Shown: positions 10,801 through 19,587 of the stretch, piece by piece | Layout of the letters: the number at the start of each line of letters is the position of its first letter | How positions within the stretch are numbered: position 1 is the stretch's first letter | NCBI RefSeq assembly: GCF_937863155.1 | Contig: NZ_CALMFB010000070.1 | Coordinates: forward strand, 124,001-188,000 | DNA from: an uncultured Brevundimonas sp. | GTDB taxonomy: Bacteria > Pseudomonadota > Alphaproteobacteria > Caulobacterales > Caulobacteraceae | Direction: 5' to 3' | Length of the DNA stretch: 64,000 nt | Translations under genes and position numbers: made by a program | The notes under the pieces: model-generated | Seen by the model: only the letters and a program-made list of their open reading frames with translations | What the model was told of the DNA's origin: nothing | Databases searched by the model: none

Positions 10801-11741
10801 TGGCCGGCGTTGGAGTTGAAGCCATAGGTGGTGTCGCCCGTGCGCACCGACATATTGGCGCCGTACAGGCGCTGGATGGCCACAATGTCGTCCAGCAGCG
10901 GCACCGCCGAATACATGCCGTTGTGATTGCCGCCGGTGTTGGTGGCGCTGAAATAGCTCATCACCGTGTACTGACGGCTGTCTTCATAATATTCCGCATT
11001 GGCGGCATAGGTGATGGTCTGGCCCGGCCCCGCGTTATAGGCGCCGGGGTGACGCAGGCCCAGGGCGTGGCCGATCTCGTGCGTCAGCACCTGATAGCCG
11101 TACTGAAGCCACTGCGGATTGGCGTTGTAAGCCAGGGAGCTGTTGACCCACACGTCGCCGCTGGCCGAGCCGATGGCGCCGTTGCCCGGCAGATAGGCGA
11201 AGGCCGCCGCGCCGTCCGAACCCGACGAGTAGTTTCCGAACAGCATGGTGGCGTTGTTGGAATAGCCATCACCGTCATTGACGCGGGTAAAGGTGATGTT
11301 GGCCACATCGGCCCATGAGGCCAGCGCGCTCAGGGTGGCGGTGATCTGCGCTTCGGTGAAACGGCTGAAGCCCTGGGTGTCGTCGGGCATGGTGGTCGGG
11401 GTCGTCGACCGGAAGGCGAAGCTGATGTTGGCCGGCTGGCCCAGGGCGGCGCCCCAGAACAGGTTGGAGCGTGTGATGTGCCCGCCCGCCTCGGTCGGGT
11501 CGAACGAAATCTTGCCGTTCGGCTGGCGGGCGCCGCCGCCGCGATCATCGGCGTTCAGGAAATATTCCGCCGTCGGGCCGTCCTCGACCACGGGGCCATG
11601 GAAACCGCCGCAGCAGCCGCACGGCGCATATTCGCCGACATCGCCGAAGAAACGCTTGTCCAGCAAGGCGTCGGGATTGCGCGCCGCCTGGAAGTTCTCC
11701 TGACCAAAGGCGCGACGGCCCAGGATTTCCGCGTCAAACAT
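7893..11741 (-). CDS. Serralysin-like (M10B) RTX metalloprotease with DUF4214 repeats
   Basis: A 1282-residue secreted protein. The zinc-binding HEIGHALGLRHP is at residues 221-232 and the Met-turn VMSY at about 260, the signature of serralysins. Blocks of glycine-rich calcium-binding nonapeptides (GGSGNDT, GGAGNDT, GGDGDDL type) occur near residues 378-410 and 480-600, with another near 780-815. Between them is a pre-peptidase-like C-terminal beta domain (YYAFTVTAGVAVTFDID, ending YYIQVAEW). Then follow three DUF4214 helical repeats and an acidic tail with repeated VLPG and AEVSxFSG elements. There is no Sec signal, as expected for type I secretion; no ABC exporter lies in the window. ATG 11741 is the natural family start although its ribosome site is weak. 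Likely an extracellular protease or surface-anchored protein. Confidence 0.92.
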   Translation of the reverse strand: MFDAEILGRRAFGQENFQAARNPDALLDKRFFGDVGEYAPCGCCGGFHGPVVEDGPTAEYFLNADDRGGGARQPNGKISFDPTEAGGHITRSNLFWGAALGQPANISFAFRSTTPTTMPDDTQGFSRFTEAQITATLSALASWADVANITFTRVNDGDGYSNNATMLFGNYSSGSDGAAAFAYLPGNGAIGSASGDVWVNSSLAYNANPQWLQYGYQVLTHEIGHALGLRHPGAYNAGPGQTITYAANAEYYEDSRQYTVMSYFSATNTGGNHNGMYSAVPLLDDIVAIQRLYGANMSVRTGDTTYGFNSNAGQSWYSATGIGSVLIFAVWDAGGVDTFDFSGYTQNQVIDLRQGAFSNVGGLIGNVAVAMNVVIENAIGGSGNDTIRGNGSDNVLTGGAGNDTIDGGLGTDTAVFSGPRSAYTITWNGSNATVVGPDGTDTLTSIEFLRFSDQTVAAPSAPPTSGVNLTGDAGANVMDGTQFADSLSGLGGDDTLNGLGGNDTLDGGSGNDTLNGGDGDDLLIGGAGNDTLNGGAGNDTADYTNAPSGVTVNLSTGRATGGHGEDTLSGIENVNGSSGNDVLTGDSAANVLRGNGGIDVLRGGGGNDILFAGAGGVTGGAPDIVKARATVNATMNSAVSLDGGFDLLSDPDIANSTTIPHATVRATTHGGMEYYAFTVTAGVAVTFDIDNASFDSTLRLFNAQGVEMSINDDGSVSDGGSQTDSHMTFTFAVAGTYYIQVAEWAANTGGTFTSKPPAAGGTYSLHVSIPGHSVVPTRTVGSTLYGEDGNDILNGGDSDDILVGGRGSDVISGGGGYDRTMYDGLVRGYATAAGGINGFTVRGGFEGGTDTISGVESIEFLDGRFSFETDSLYAVVYRMYDAAFDRGPDVFGMRTWTDELARGTPLSRLSDVFEASPEFQRRYGALTNTDFLKEMYRFSLDREADTEGLAHWVRNMDNGMTRAEVLYHFSESQEHKDVMTAKILAQGMWIQDEATFLIARMYDAALDRNPDLAGLRTWRAEMANGLTELQLAQAFMTSQEFQTRFGALNNQQYVEMLYQTALGRVGDAQGVADWTARLNSGTSRAEMLLIFATSDENKLSYFQTWQQTVRNFENGLYPASSPDEDGAAQVLPALVDKGQDDDAFAPQVLPGLEDGADGKAPIAEVSRFSGLVEDDHILSAETAPVAEILPVAETEKPFVAEVSPFSGQPDDFILSVKDELTPDGLPDLYQDDAFEPQVLPGADDMGWLTREADVRFDAIDRPQDLDHFDQRHHNTAPDDIFA

Positions 11742-11951
11742 GGGGGAATTTTCCGTTCTCGAAGAGGGTCTGACGGGAGGATGACCGGTCGTCCGCTTTC
11801 CGGCAAGCATGGCGATAATACGCAGACGCCGTTGCACCCCCATCACCGTGGCGCGGCAACCGAAATCGACCGTGAATTCCCGCGGCGAACGCTTGAGAAG
11901 GCGGCGTTGTCTGTTATGGCGACGGACAAGAACCCGAGGGGCCCCATCCTT
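11742..11951. promoter_or_regulatory. Divergent promoter region between RTX protease and TPR-glycosyltransferase
   Basis: 210 bp between two divergent genes. No other gene is visible in it. The alternative in-frame ATG at 11916 for the rightward gene lies inside this stretch. Confidence 0.5.
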
Positions 11952-14396
11952 ATGAAAATGCTCAAGCTCAGACGAGGTCGCGCCCAGCCGGCCCGGCTGC
12001 GGGTGGCGGCGGGCGACCGCGCCCGCGACGCCCAGGCCTGGGTCGAGGCCGCGCGCCACTACAAGGCCGCGCTTGAGATCAAGCCCGAATGGGCCGCCAT
12101 CTGGGTCCAGTACGGCCACATGATCAAGGAGGCCGGCCGGATGGAAGAGGCCGAGGCCGCCTATCGCCGCGCAGTCGAGCTGGAGCCGGACGAGGCCGAC
12201 ACCCATCTGCAGATCGGCTATCTGATGCGTCGCATGCGGCGTCCCGAAGCGGCGGCCGACGCCTTCCTGAGGGCGGTCGAACTGGACCCTTCGGTGGCGA
12301 GCGCGGTCGCGGAGCTGAAGACCCTGGCGGGCCGGGGCATAGAGATCGATCAGGAGCGGCTGGCCCGCGTTCTGCCGCAACTGCGGCGCCCGGTTCAGAC
12401 ACCGTCCCGGGCCGACAGCCTGGGCGCCCTGACGGCGCGTCTGGACAGTCTGCTGTCGCGGTCGCGCGCGGCGGGCCGGCCCGAGGCCAAGGCCTTGGTC
12501 AAGGCTCTGACCGCCGGGGTGAAGGCGGCCGAGGCGCTGGAGGCCCTGGAGGCCGAGACGGCGCGCGGCCTGACCCATGTGGTCTTCGACGTCTCGGACC
12601 TGATCAGCTATTTCGACAACGCCCGCCTGCCCACGGGCATCCAGCGGGTGCAGATCGAGGTCATCACCGCCCTGCTGACCGAACCGGCGGCCGGGCTGGA
12701 GGTTCGGGTCTGCGCCTTCACCAGCGGGCGCGACGCCTGGGTCGAAGTTCCGCAGGACGTCTTCCTGTCCATGGCCGACCTGTCGCTGGTCAGCGGCGAA
12801 CGCAACGATCCGGTGTGGATGGCGGCGCTGGACGACCTGAAGACCCTGTTGGCCATGTCGCCGATCCTGGCCTTCCCGCGCGGGGCCTGGCTGATCAACC
12901 TGGGCACCTCGTGGTGGCTGCAGAACTATTTCCTGCACGTGCGGCGAGCCAAGGCCGCCTATGGGGTGCGTTACGTGCCCTTCGTGCACGACCTGATCCC
13001 GATCATGGCGCCCGAACACTGCGTCCAGCGTCTGACCCAGGATTTCATCAGCTGGGCCTCGGGCGTCTTCGCCCACGCCGACCGCTATCTGACCAATTCC
13101 GAGGCGTCCAAGCGCGACTTCCTGAAGGTGGCCGCCATCCTGGGGGCCGAGGTTCCGGCCGACGACGTGCATGTGGTGCGGCTGGACGCCGACTTCCGCA
13201 AGCCGGCCGCCCCGGCGCCCATGGCCGAAAGCCTGGCACGCTATGGGCTGACCGAAAACGATTTCGTCCTGTTCGTCTCGACCATCGAGTCGCGCAAGAA
13301 CCACCTGGCCGCTTTCGCCGCCTGGACGGCCCTGGCGCAGAAGCATGGCGTCGACGCCATGCCGACCCTGGTGTGCGTGGGCAATCGCGGCTGGCTGAAC
13401 GACGCGGTCTTCACCCGCGCCGGAGCCGATCCGGTGCTGCGGCAGAAGGTGCGGATGATCTCGGGCGTGTCGGACCCGGACCTGGCCAATCTGTATCGCG
13501 CCAGCCGCTTCACCCTGTACCCCAGCATGTACGAGGGCTGGGGCCTGCCGGTCACGGAATCCCTCTGCTACGGCAAGGCGGCGCTGCTGTCGGATTCCTC
13601 GTCCCTGCCCGAGGCGGGGGGCGATCATGCGGTCTTCTTCCCCCTGGGCGACCAGAAGGCGTTCGAGCACGAGCTGGAGCGGCTGATGTTCGACGACGCC
13701 TGGCGCGCCCAGGCCGAGGCCAGGGCCGCCGCCTTCCGTCCGCGTCCGTGGCGGGCGCTGGGGCTGGAGATCGCCGAGACGGTGCGCGACTGGGCCGCCC
13801 AGGACGCCGAGGCGGGGCTGCAGGAGGCCGCGCCCCTGGCCCCGACCATGGCCGAGCCGGGCCGCTACTACTGGATGCGGCGCGTGACCGAGACCCGCAT
13901 CGCCCCCGGCATGACGGCGACCGAAATCTTCCGCATCGGCGACGGCTGGTGGCAGCCCGACGACTGGGGCGTGTGGACCAAGGGCCAGGGCGGAACCCTG
14001 GCCATCGGCCTGCCCGCGAACCTGGGGCCGGCGCGGCTGTACCTGGGGCTGCAGGGCATTCACGACAAGGCGCTGACCTGCACCGTCTCCATCGCCGGCA
14101 AGCCGGTCGAAAGCGGCGTCATCCGGCGTAAAAAGACCCAGTGGGTCAGCCTGCCGCTGGCCCCGGACCAGATCGTCGACGGCGTGCTGCGCATCGACAT
14201 CAAGGGCGACAAGGTCGAGGACTTCTCCATCGCCACCAAGGGCGGCGATCCGCGCGTGGCGGGGGTCGGCCTGATCGGCTTCATGGTCTGCGCCGAGGAT
14301 GACGCCACGGCTCGCGCCGACATGGCCGACGCCATCGCCTTCAAGACCCTGCCCGAACTGGCGGACCGCTATCTGGCGCAAAACGCCGCCGACTGA
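11952..14396 (+). CDS. TPR-containing family 4 glycosyltransferase
   Basis: About 814 residues. Residues 27-130 hold tetratricopeptide repeats (ALEIKPEWAAIW, AVELEPDEADTHL, AVELDPSVASA). From about 209 a glycosyltransferase 4/1 fold begins (VVFDVSDLISYFDNARLPTG), with the strand FVLFVSTIESRKNHL at about 437 and the nucleotide-sugar-binding LYPSMYEGWGLPVTES near 525. A C-terminal beta-sandwich-like domain starts around 640 (RIGDGWWQPDDWGVW). ATG 11952 follows GAGGGG by about 11 nt; ATG 11916 is an alternative adding 12 residues. The TPR plus glycosyltransferase arrangement is seen in enzymes that modify surface polymers or proteins. It is divergent from the RTX protein gene, which makes that protein a possible but unproven target. 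Confidence 0.87.
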   Translation: MKMLKLRRGRAQPARLRVAAGDRARDAQAWVEAARHYKAALEIKPEWAAIWVQYGHMIKEAGRMEEAEAAYRRAVELEPDEADTHLQIGYLMRRMRRPEAAADAFLRAVELDPSVASAVAELKTLAGRGIEIDQERLARVLPQLRRPVQTPSRADSLGALTARLDSLLSRSRAAGRPEAKALVKALTAGVKAAEALEALEAETARGLTHVVFDVSDLISYFDNARLPTGIQRVQIEVITALLTEPAAGLEVRVCAFTSGRDAWVEVPQDVFLSMADLSLVSGERNDPVWMAALDDLKTLLAMSPILAFPRGAWLINLGTSWWLQNYFLHVRRAKAAYGVRYVPFVHDLIPIMAPEHCVQRLTQDFISWASGVFAHADRYLTNSEASKRDFLKVAAILGAEVPADDVHVVRLDADFRKPAAPAPMAESLARYGLTENDFVLFVSTIESRKNHLAAFAAWTALAQKHGVDAMPTLVCVGNRGWLNDAVFTRAGADPVLRQKVRMISGVSDPDLANLYRASRFTLYPSMYEGWGLPVTESLCYGKAALLSDSSSLPEAGGDHAVFFPLGDQKAFEHELERLMFDDAWRAQAEARAAAFRPRPWRALGLEIAETVRDWAAQDAEAGLQEAAPLAPTMAEPGRYYWMRRVTETRIAPGMTATEIFRIGDGWWQPDDWGVWTKGQGGTLAIGLPANLGPARLYLGLQGIHDKALTCTVSIAGKPVESGVIRRKKTQWVSLPLAPDQIVDGVLRIDIKGDKVEDFSIATKGGDPRVAGVGLIGFMVCAEDDATARADMADAIAFKTLPELADRYLAQNAAD

Positions 14397-14463
14397 CGAA
14401 CGGACGATTGCCCAAAGGCGGTTTCTCGGCTTACCTCCCCCGCCTGGGAGAGGAACCTTCGCC

Positions 14464-16518
14464 ATGACCGACGCCGCCACGCCCGCCCCGACGACGGGCA
14501 AGCGTATCGAATTCACGCCGCGCGCCCTGGTCCTGGGGTGCCTGCTGGCGGTGGTGTTCACCGCGGCCAACACCTATCTGGGCCTGCGGGTCGGCCTGAC
14601 CTTCGCCTCGGCCATTCCGGCGGCGGTCATCTCCATGGCGCTGCTGCGGGCGTTCCGCACCTCGACCATCTGGGAGAATATGACGGTCCAGACCGTCGCC
14701 TCGGTCGGCGGGGCCATGAGCGCCATCATCTTCGTGCTGCCGGGCCTGGTCATGGTCGGCTGGTGGCGCGAGTTTCCGATCTGGGAATCGATCGGCATCT
14801 GCCTGCTGGGCGGGGTGCTGGGCGTGACCTTCTCCATTCCGCTGCGCCGGGCGCTGGTGGTCAATGGCGGCCTGCCCTATCCCGAAGGGGTGGCGGCGGC
14901 CGAGGTTCTGAAAGTCGGCTCGCGCGGGGCCGATCAGGACGAGGCGGCGGTGCGCGAGAACAAGGCCGGCCTGTGGGTCGTGGTCGGCGCCGCCGTGGTT
15001 TCGACCGTCTATTCCTGGCTGGCGGCGGCGCGGGTGTTCGCCGGCGAGGCGGCCCAGTTCATCAAGCTGCCGGCCGTCCTGGGCGGCGGCGCCACGGGCA
15101 TGGGCCTGGGCATGCAGTTCGCCCTGCTGGGCGCCGGGCACCTGATCGGCCTGACCGTGGGCCTGGCCCAGCTGTTCGGCCTGCTGGTCGCCTGGCTGAT
15201 CGCCGTGCCGATCATGACCTCGCCCGACTATGTCGCCTGGACCGCCGGCATGGGTCTGGATTCGGTGGCCGCCACCATGGCCGCCGGCGTCTCGGCCGAG
15301 GAACTGGCCGCCGGCGTATGGCGCAATGAGGTGCGCTTCATGGGCGCCGGCGTGATCGGCGTGGCCGCCGTCTGGACCCTGCTGAAGCTGGCGGGGCCGC
15401 TGGTCGGCGGCCTGACCTCGGCCCTGACCGCCCAGGCGCGGCGCAAGGGCGGCGAGGTGCTGGATCGCACCGAACAGGACATCCCCATCTCGACTGTCGG
15501 CATCCTGTCTCTGATCGCCCTGGTCGGCATCGCCGGCCTGATGACCGCCGTGGCCCAGGCGTCGCCGGTTCTGGCCGGTTCAACCGCCCTGCTGGTCGCC
15601 GGCGGCGTGGTCTATGTGGTGCTGATCGGCTTCTGCGTGGCGGCCATCTGCGGCTACATGGCCGGTCTGATCGGCTCGTCCAACAGCCCCGTTTCGGGGG
15701 TGGGCATCCTGGCCATCGTCATCGCCTCGCTGCTGATGCTGGGGGTGATGGCCCTGACCGGCGCGCCGGCCGATCCGGCCTTCGTCGCCTATGCCCTGAT
15801 CGTCACCGCCATCGTCTTCGCCGTGGCGGTGATCGCCAACGACAACCTGCAGGATCTGAAGACCGGGCAACTGGTCGCCGCGACGCCGTGGCGTCAGCAG
15901 GCGGCGCTGCTGGTCGGCGTGGTCGCCGGCGCCATCGTCATTCCCTTCGTGCTGAACGCCCTGAACAAGGCTTTCGGCTTCGAGGGCGGCCCCGTCGGCA
16001 TCGCCTCCGAGCCGCTGGCGGCGCCCCAGGCGACGCTGATCTCGGCCCTGGCGCGCGGCGTCATCAGCGGCGACCTGCGCTGGGACCTGATCGGGGTCGG
16101 CGCCGTGATCGGCGTGGCGGTCATCATCCTGGACGCCGTGCTGCGCGGCGTGACCAAGGACCGGGTCAAGCTGCCGCCCCTGGCGGTCGGCATCGGCTTC
16201 TATCTGCCGGCCGCCGTGACCATGATGCTGGTGGTCGGCGCCGTCTGCGGCTGGATCTACGAAAAGGGCCTGGCCAAGACCCGCTTCGCCGACGTCGGGC
16301 GCCGCATGGGCGTGCTGATGGCCTCGGGCCTGATCGTGGGCGAAAGCCTGTTCGGCGTGTTCAACGCCGGCGTCATCGGCGCCACCGAGAACGAGGCGCC
16401 CTTCGCCATCTTCAACCTGGGCGACGGCTGGCCGGCCATGAGCCTGGGCCTGGTCGTGTTCGTGGTGCTGACCGGTCTGCTCTACGCCTGGGTGCGGGGC
16501 CGCGCGGCCAAGGTCTGA
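14464..16518 (+). CDS. OPT-family oligopeptide transporter
   Basis: A 684-residue integral inner-membrane protein with about 15 hydrophobic segments. It opens with a short cytoplasmic tail then ALVLGCLLAVVFTAANTYLGLRVG, and has the family elements NGGLPYPEGVAAAEVL around residue 140, and GSSNSPVSGVGILAIV in the middle, characteristic of the bacterial OPT branch. Length is normal for bacterial members. Uptake of peptides or metal chelates driven by protons is the family role; substrate unknown. The ATG follows GAGAGGA. The yeiH-like gene starts 18 bp downstream and is probably co-transcribed. Confidence 0.92.
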   Translation: MTDAATPAPTTGKRIEFTPRALVLGCLLAVVFTAANTYLGLRVGLTFASAIPAAVISMALLRAFRTSTIWENMTVQTVASVGGAMSAIIFVLPGLVMVGWWREFPIWESIGICLLGGVLGVTFSIPLRRALVVNGGLPYPEGVAAAEVLKVGSRGADQDEAAVRENKAGLWVVVGAAVVSTVYSWLAAARVFAGEAAQFIKLPAVLGGGATGMGLGMQFALLGAGHLIGLTVGLAQLFGLLVAWLIAVPIMTSPDYVAWTAGMGLDSVAATMAAGVSAEELAAGVWRNEVRFMGAGVIGVAAVWTLLKLAGPLVGGLTSALTAQARRKGGEVLDRTEQDIPISTVGILSLIALVGIAGLMTAVAQASPVLAGSTALLVAGGVVYVVLIGFCVAAICGYMAGLIGSSNSPVSGVGILAIVIASLLMLGVMALTGAPADPAFVAYALIVTAIVFAVAVIANDNLQDLKTGQLVAATPWRQQAALLVGVVAGAIVIPFVLNALNKAFGFEGGPVGIASEPLAAPQATLISALARGVISGDLRWDLIGVGAVIGVAVIILDAVLRGVTKDRVKLPPLAVGIGFYLPAAVTMMLVVGAVCGWIYEKGLAKTRFADVGRRMGVLMASGLIVGESLFGVFNAGVIGATENEAPFAIFNLGDGWPAMSLGLVVFVVLTGLLYAWVRGRAAKV

Positions 16519-16536
16519 TCCGGCCGGAGCCGCCCC

Positions 16537-17592
16537 ATGACCGGGGATGAGCCGCACGCGCGGCGCCTGTCGCGCACCCTGATCGACCTGGCGCCGGGCC
16601 TGGCCTTGAGCCTGGCGGTCGCGGGCGCGGCCTGGGCGCTGGGCCAGGTCGAGGCGCATCTGTTCGGCCGCGCCTGGATCGAGCCGCTGGTGCTGGCCAT
16701 CCTGCTGGGGGTGGCGGCGCGCGGCGTCTGGACGCCCGGCCCACGCTGGCGCGCCGGGATCGCCTTCTGCGCCGGACCGATGCTGGAGGCGGGGGTGGCC
16801 CTGCTGGGCGCCACGGTCAGCGCCCAGGCCCTGGCGGCGGCGGGCCTGCCCATTCTGCTGGCGGTGGTGGTTCTGGTGTTCGGCGCCCTGGCGGCCGGCT
16901 ATTTCATCGGACGGGCCGTGGGCCTGTCGCCGCGCCTGTCGCTGCTGATCGCGGCGGGCAACGCCGTATGCGGCAACTCGGCCATCGTGGCGGTGGCCCC
17001 CGTCATCAAGGCCGAGGCCAAGGACGTGGCCGCCGCCATCGGCTTCACCGCCGTGCTGGGGGTGGCGGTGGTGCTGCTGCTGCCGCTGGCGGGGGCGGCG
17101 CTGGATCTGAAGCCGGAAACCTATGGCGTGGTGGCGGGGCTGACGGTCTATGCGGTGCCGCAGGTGCTGGCCGCCGCCGCGCCCATGGGGCCGGTGGCGG
17201 TTCAGGTCGGGGCGCTGGTCAAGCTGATGCGGGTGCTGATGCTGGGGCCGGTGTGTGTGGTGCTGGGGCTGATCGCCCCGCGTCTGGGCGACAAGGCCGC
17301 CGTCTGGCCGCGCCCCAAACTGACCCTGGGCAAGCTGGTCCCCTGGTTCATCGTCGCCTTCCTGGTGCTGATGGCCGCGCGGTCGGTGGGATGGATCAGC
17401 GCCGACGCCGCCGCCCGCATCGGGCCGGTGGTCACGGTGCTGACGGTCACGGCCATGGCGGCGCTGGGCCTGGGGGTCGATCCGCGCGCCCTGTTCCGCG
17501 CCGGGCCGCGCGTGGCGGCGGCGGCCAGCCTGTCGATCCTGGCCCTGGCGACGGCTGCGATCCTGATCGCCGTCGGCCTGGCGCGGCTTTAG
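16537..17592 (+). CDS. YeiH/UPF0324-family putative sulfate exporter
   Basis: A 351-residue membrane protein with about ten transmembrane helices. The segments AGIAFCAGPMLEAGVALLGA, LSLLIAAGNAVCGNSAIVAVAPVI and YAVPQVLAAAAPMGPVAV match the conserved core of the YeiH family. Family members are annotated as putative sulfate exporters, without firm biochemical proof. The ATG is preceded by CGGAG and lies 18 bp after the OPT transporter stop, suggesting one operon. Confidence 0.9.
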   Translation: MTGDEPHARRLSRTLIDLAPGLALSLAVAGAAWALGQVEAHLFGRAWIEPLVLAILLGVAARGVWTPGPRWRAGIAFCAGPMLEAGVALLGATVSAQALAAAGLPILLAVVVLVFGALAAGYFIGRAVGLSPRLSLLIAAGNAVCGNSAIVAVAPVIKAEAKDVAAAIGFTAVLGVAVVLLLPLAGAALDLKPETYGVVAGLTVYAVPQVLAAAAPMGPVAVQVGALVKLMRVLMLGPVCVVLGLIAPRLGDKAAVWPRPKLTLGKLVPWFIVAFLVLMAARSVGWISADAAARIGPVVTVLTVTAMAALGLGVDPRALFRAGPRVAAAASLSILALATAAILIAVGLARL

Positions 17593-17605
17593 AGTGAACA
17601 CCTGA

Positions 17606-17627
17606 GTTCAGTCGATTCCGACTGAAC
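17606..17627. promoter_or_regulatory. Perfect 9-bp inverted repeat with ATTC loop between yeiH and typA
   Basis: GTTCAGTCG at 17606-17614 pairs with CGACTGAAC at 17619-17627. It is 14 bp after the yeiH stop and about 130 bp before typA. The following bases are CGAAAATGG, not a T-run, so it may be an operator, an RNA stability hairpin or a Rho-associated structure rather than an intrinsic terminator. Confidence 0.45.
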
Positions 17628-17760
17628 CGAAAATGGTCTGGAACGCCCGCGCTGGCGTTTTGCGACAAGGGCCTGTAAGAGGCGGCGCCTTCCCTGAAAC
17701 CGCCCTGATGTGCAGCGGCGCGGCCCAGCCGCGACCGAACACAGTCCGCCCGAGTCCGAA

Positions 17761-19581
17761 ATGAACCTTCGCAACGTCGCCATCATCGCCCACGTCGACC
17801 ATGGCAAGACCACCCTGGTGGACCAATTGCTGGCCCAGTCGGGCGTGTTCCGCGCCAATGAGGCGACTACCGAACGCGCCATGGACTCCAACGACCAGGA
17901 GCGCGAGCGCGGCATCACCATCCTGGCCAAGGCCACTTCGGTGGTGTGGAAGGACACCCGCATCAACATCATCGACACGCCCGGCCACGCCGACTTCGGC
18001 GGTGAGGTGGAGCGGATCCTGGGCATGGTGGACGGCTGCGTCCTGCTGGTCGACGCCGAGGAAGGCGTCATGCCCCAGACCAAATTCGTGCTGACCAAGG
18101 CGCTGAAGATGGGCCTGCGTCCCATCCTGTGCATCAACAAGGTCGACCGCGCCCACGCCGACCCGGACCGGGTGCACCTGGAGACCATCGACCTGTTCTC
18201 GGCCATCGGCGCGACGGACGAACAGCTGGACTTCCCGCACATCTACGCCTCGGGCCGCAGCGGCTGGGCGACCATGGACCTGAACCAGCCGTCCGACACC
18301 CTGGCGCCGCTGTTCGACCTGATCGTCAGCCATGTGCCGGCGCCCAAGCAGCAGGCGAACGCCGACAAGCCGTTCCAGATGCTGAACGTGCTGATCGAGA
18401 GCGACCCCTTCCTGGGCCGCCTGCTGACCGGCCGGATCGAGAGCGGCAAGGCCCTCCCCGGCACGCCGATCAAGGCGCTGGACCGCGAGGGCAAGGTCAT
18501 CGAACAGGGCCGGATCACCAAGGTGCTGGCCTTCCGCGGCCTGAAGCGTCAGCCGGTGGACGAAGGCGCCGAGGCCGGCGACATCGTGGCCATCGCCGGC
18601 ATGTCCAAGGCGACCGTGGCCGACACCCTGTGCGCGCTGGAGCTGACCGAGCCGCTGGACGCCCAGCCGATCGATCCGCCGACCATCTCCATGACCGTCT
18701 CGGTCAACGACAGCCCCCTGGCGGGCCGCGAGGGCGACAAGGTTCAGTCGCGCGTCATCCGCGACCGCCTGCTGAAGGAGGCGGAAGCCAACGTCGCCAT
18801 CCGCATCACCGAGACGCCGGGCGCCGACGCCTTCGACGTGGCCGGCCGTGGCGAACTGCAGCTGGGCGTTCTGATCGAGAACATGCGCCGCGAAGGCTTC
18901 GAGGTCAGCATCAGCCGCCCGCGCGTGGTCTATCAGACCGGCGAGAACGGCGAGCGGATGGAGCCGATCGAGGAAGTCGTCATCGACGTGGACGACGAAC
19001 ACACCGGCGTGGTCATCGAAAAGCTGTCGGCCCGCAAGGCCGAGCTGAAGGACATGGGCCCCTCGGGCGCGGGCAAGACCCGCATCGCCCTGTCGTGCCC
19101 GTCGCGGTCGCTGATCGGCTATCAGGGCGAGTTCCTGACCGACACGCGCGGCTCGGGCGTGCTGAACCGCGTATTCAGCCACTATGAACCCTACAAGGGC
19201 GCCATCGAGGGCCGTCTGAAGGGGGTGCTGGTCTCCAACTCGGACGGCGACACGGCGGCCTACGCCCTGTGGAACCTGGAAGAGCGCGGCGTCATGTTCG
19301 TGGGCGCCGGCGAGAAGACCTATCAGGGCATGATCATCGGCGAGAACAGCCGCTCCGACGACCTGGACGTCAACCCGATCAAGGGCAAGCAGCTGACCAA
19401 CGTCCGCGCCTCGGGCAAGGACGAGGCCGTGCGCCTGACCCCGCCGCGCATCATGAGCCTGGAACAGGCCATCGCCTATATCGAGAGCGACGAACTGGTC
19501 GAGGTCACGCCCAAGTCGATCCGCCTGCGCAAACAGGTGCTGAACCCGTCCTTCCGCAAGAAGCGCGTCAAGGAAGACTGA
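17761..19581 (+). CDS. typA: Ribosome-binding GTPase BipA/TypA
   Basis: A 606-residue translational GTPase, the same length as E. coli BipA. G1 HVDHGKTT is at residues 11-18; switch elements ERERGITI, DTPGHADFGGEVERIL (G3) and NKVDRAHADP (G4) follow, then the EF-G-like domains and the BipA-specific C-terminal domain ending in LRKQVLNPSFRKK. It binds the ribosome and assists subunit assembly and stress or cold adaptation. The start ATG is chosen by alignment with the family; the ribosome site is weak. The gene converges on the mprF-like gene with 6 bp between stops. Confidence 0.97.
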   Translation: MNLRNVAIIAHVDHGKTTLVDQLLAQSGVFRANEATTERAMDSNDQERERGITILAKATSVVWKDTRINIIDTPGHADFGGEVERILGMVDGCVLLVDAEEGVMPQTKFVLTKALKMGLRPILCINKVDRAHADPDRVHLETIDLFSAIGATDEQLDFPHIYASGRSGWATMDLNQPSDTLAPLFDLIVSHVPAPKQQANADKPFQMLNVLIESDPFLGRLLTGRIESGKALPGTPIKALDREGKVIEQGRITKVLAFRGLKRQPVDEGAEAGDIVAIAGMSKATVADTLCALELTEPLDAQPIDPPTISMTVSVNDSPLAGREGDKVQSRVIRDRLLKEAEANVAIRITETPGADAFDVAGRGELQLGVLIENMRREGFEVSISRPRVVYQTGENGERMEPIEEVVIDVDDEHTGVVIEKLSARKAELKDMGPSGAGKTRIALSCPSRSLIGYQGEFLTDTRGSGVLNRVFSHYEPYKGAIEGRLKGVLVSNSDGDTAAYALWNLEERGVMFVGAGEKTYQGMIIGENSRSDDLDVNPIKGKQLTNVRASGKDEAVRLTPPRIMSLEQAIAYIESDELVEVTPKSIRLRKQVLNPSFRKKRVKED

Positions 19582-19587
19582 GGCGCC

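Noticed and set aside
7098..11318. 1406-codon plus-strand ORF opposite the glycosyltransferase and RTX genes
   Set aside because: Spans two real genes and the spacer between them in antisense; its composition follows reversed codons of the RTX repeats.
11742..14573. Leftward extension of the RTX frame to 14573
   Set aside because: Extra 940 codons are antisense to the TPR-glycosyltransferase; the serralysin part begins at 11741.
15580..17601. 673-codon minus-strand ORF opposite the OPT and yeiH genes
   Set aside because: His/Gln/Arg-rich antisense product crossing two clear transporter genes.
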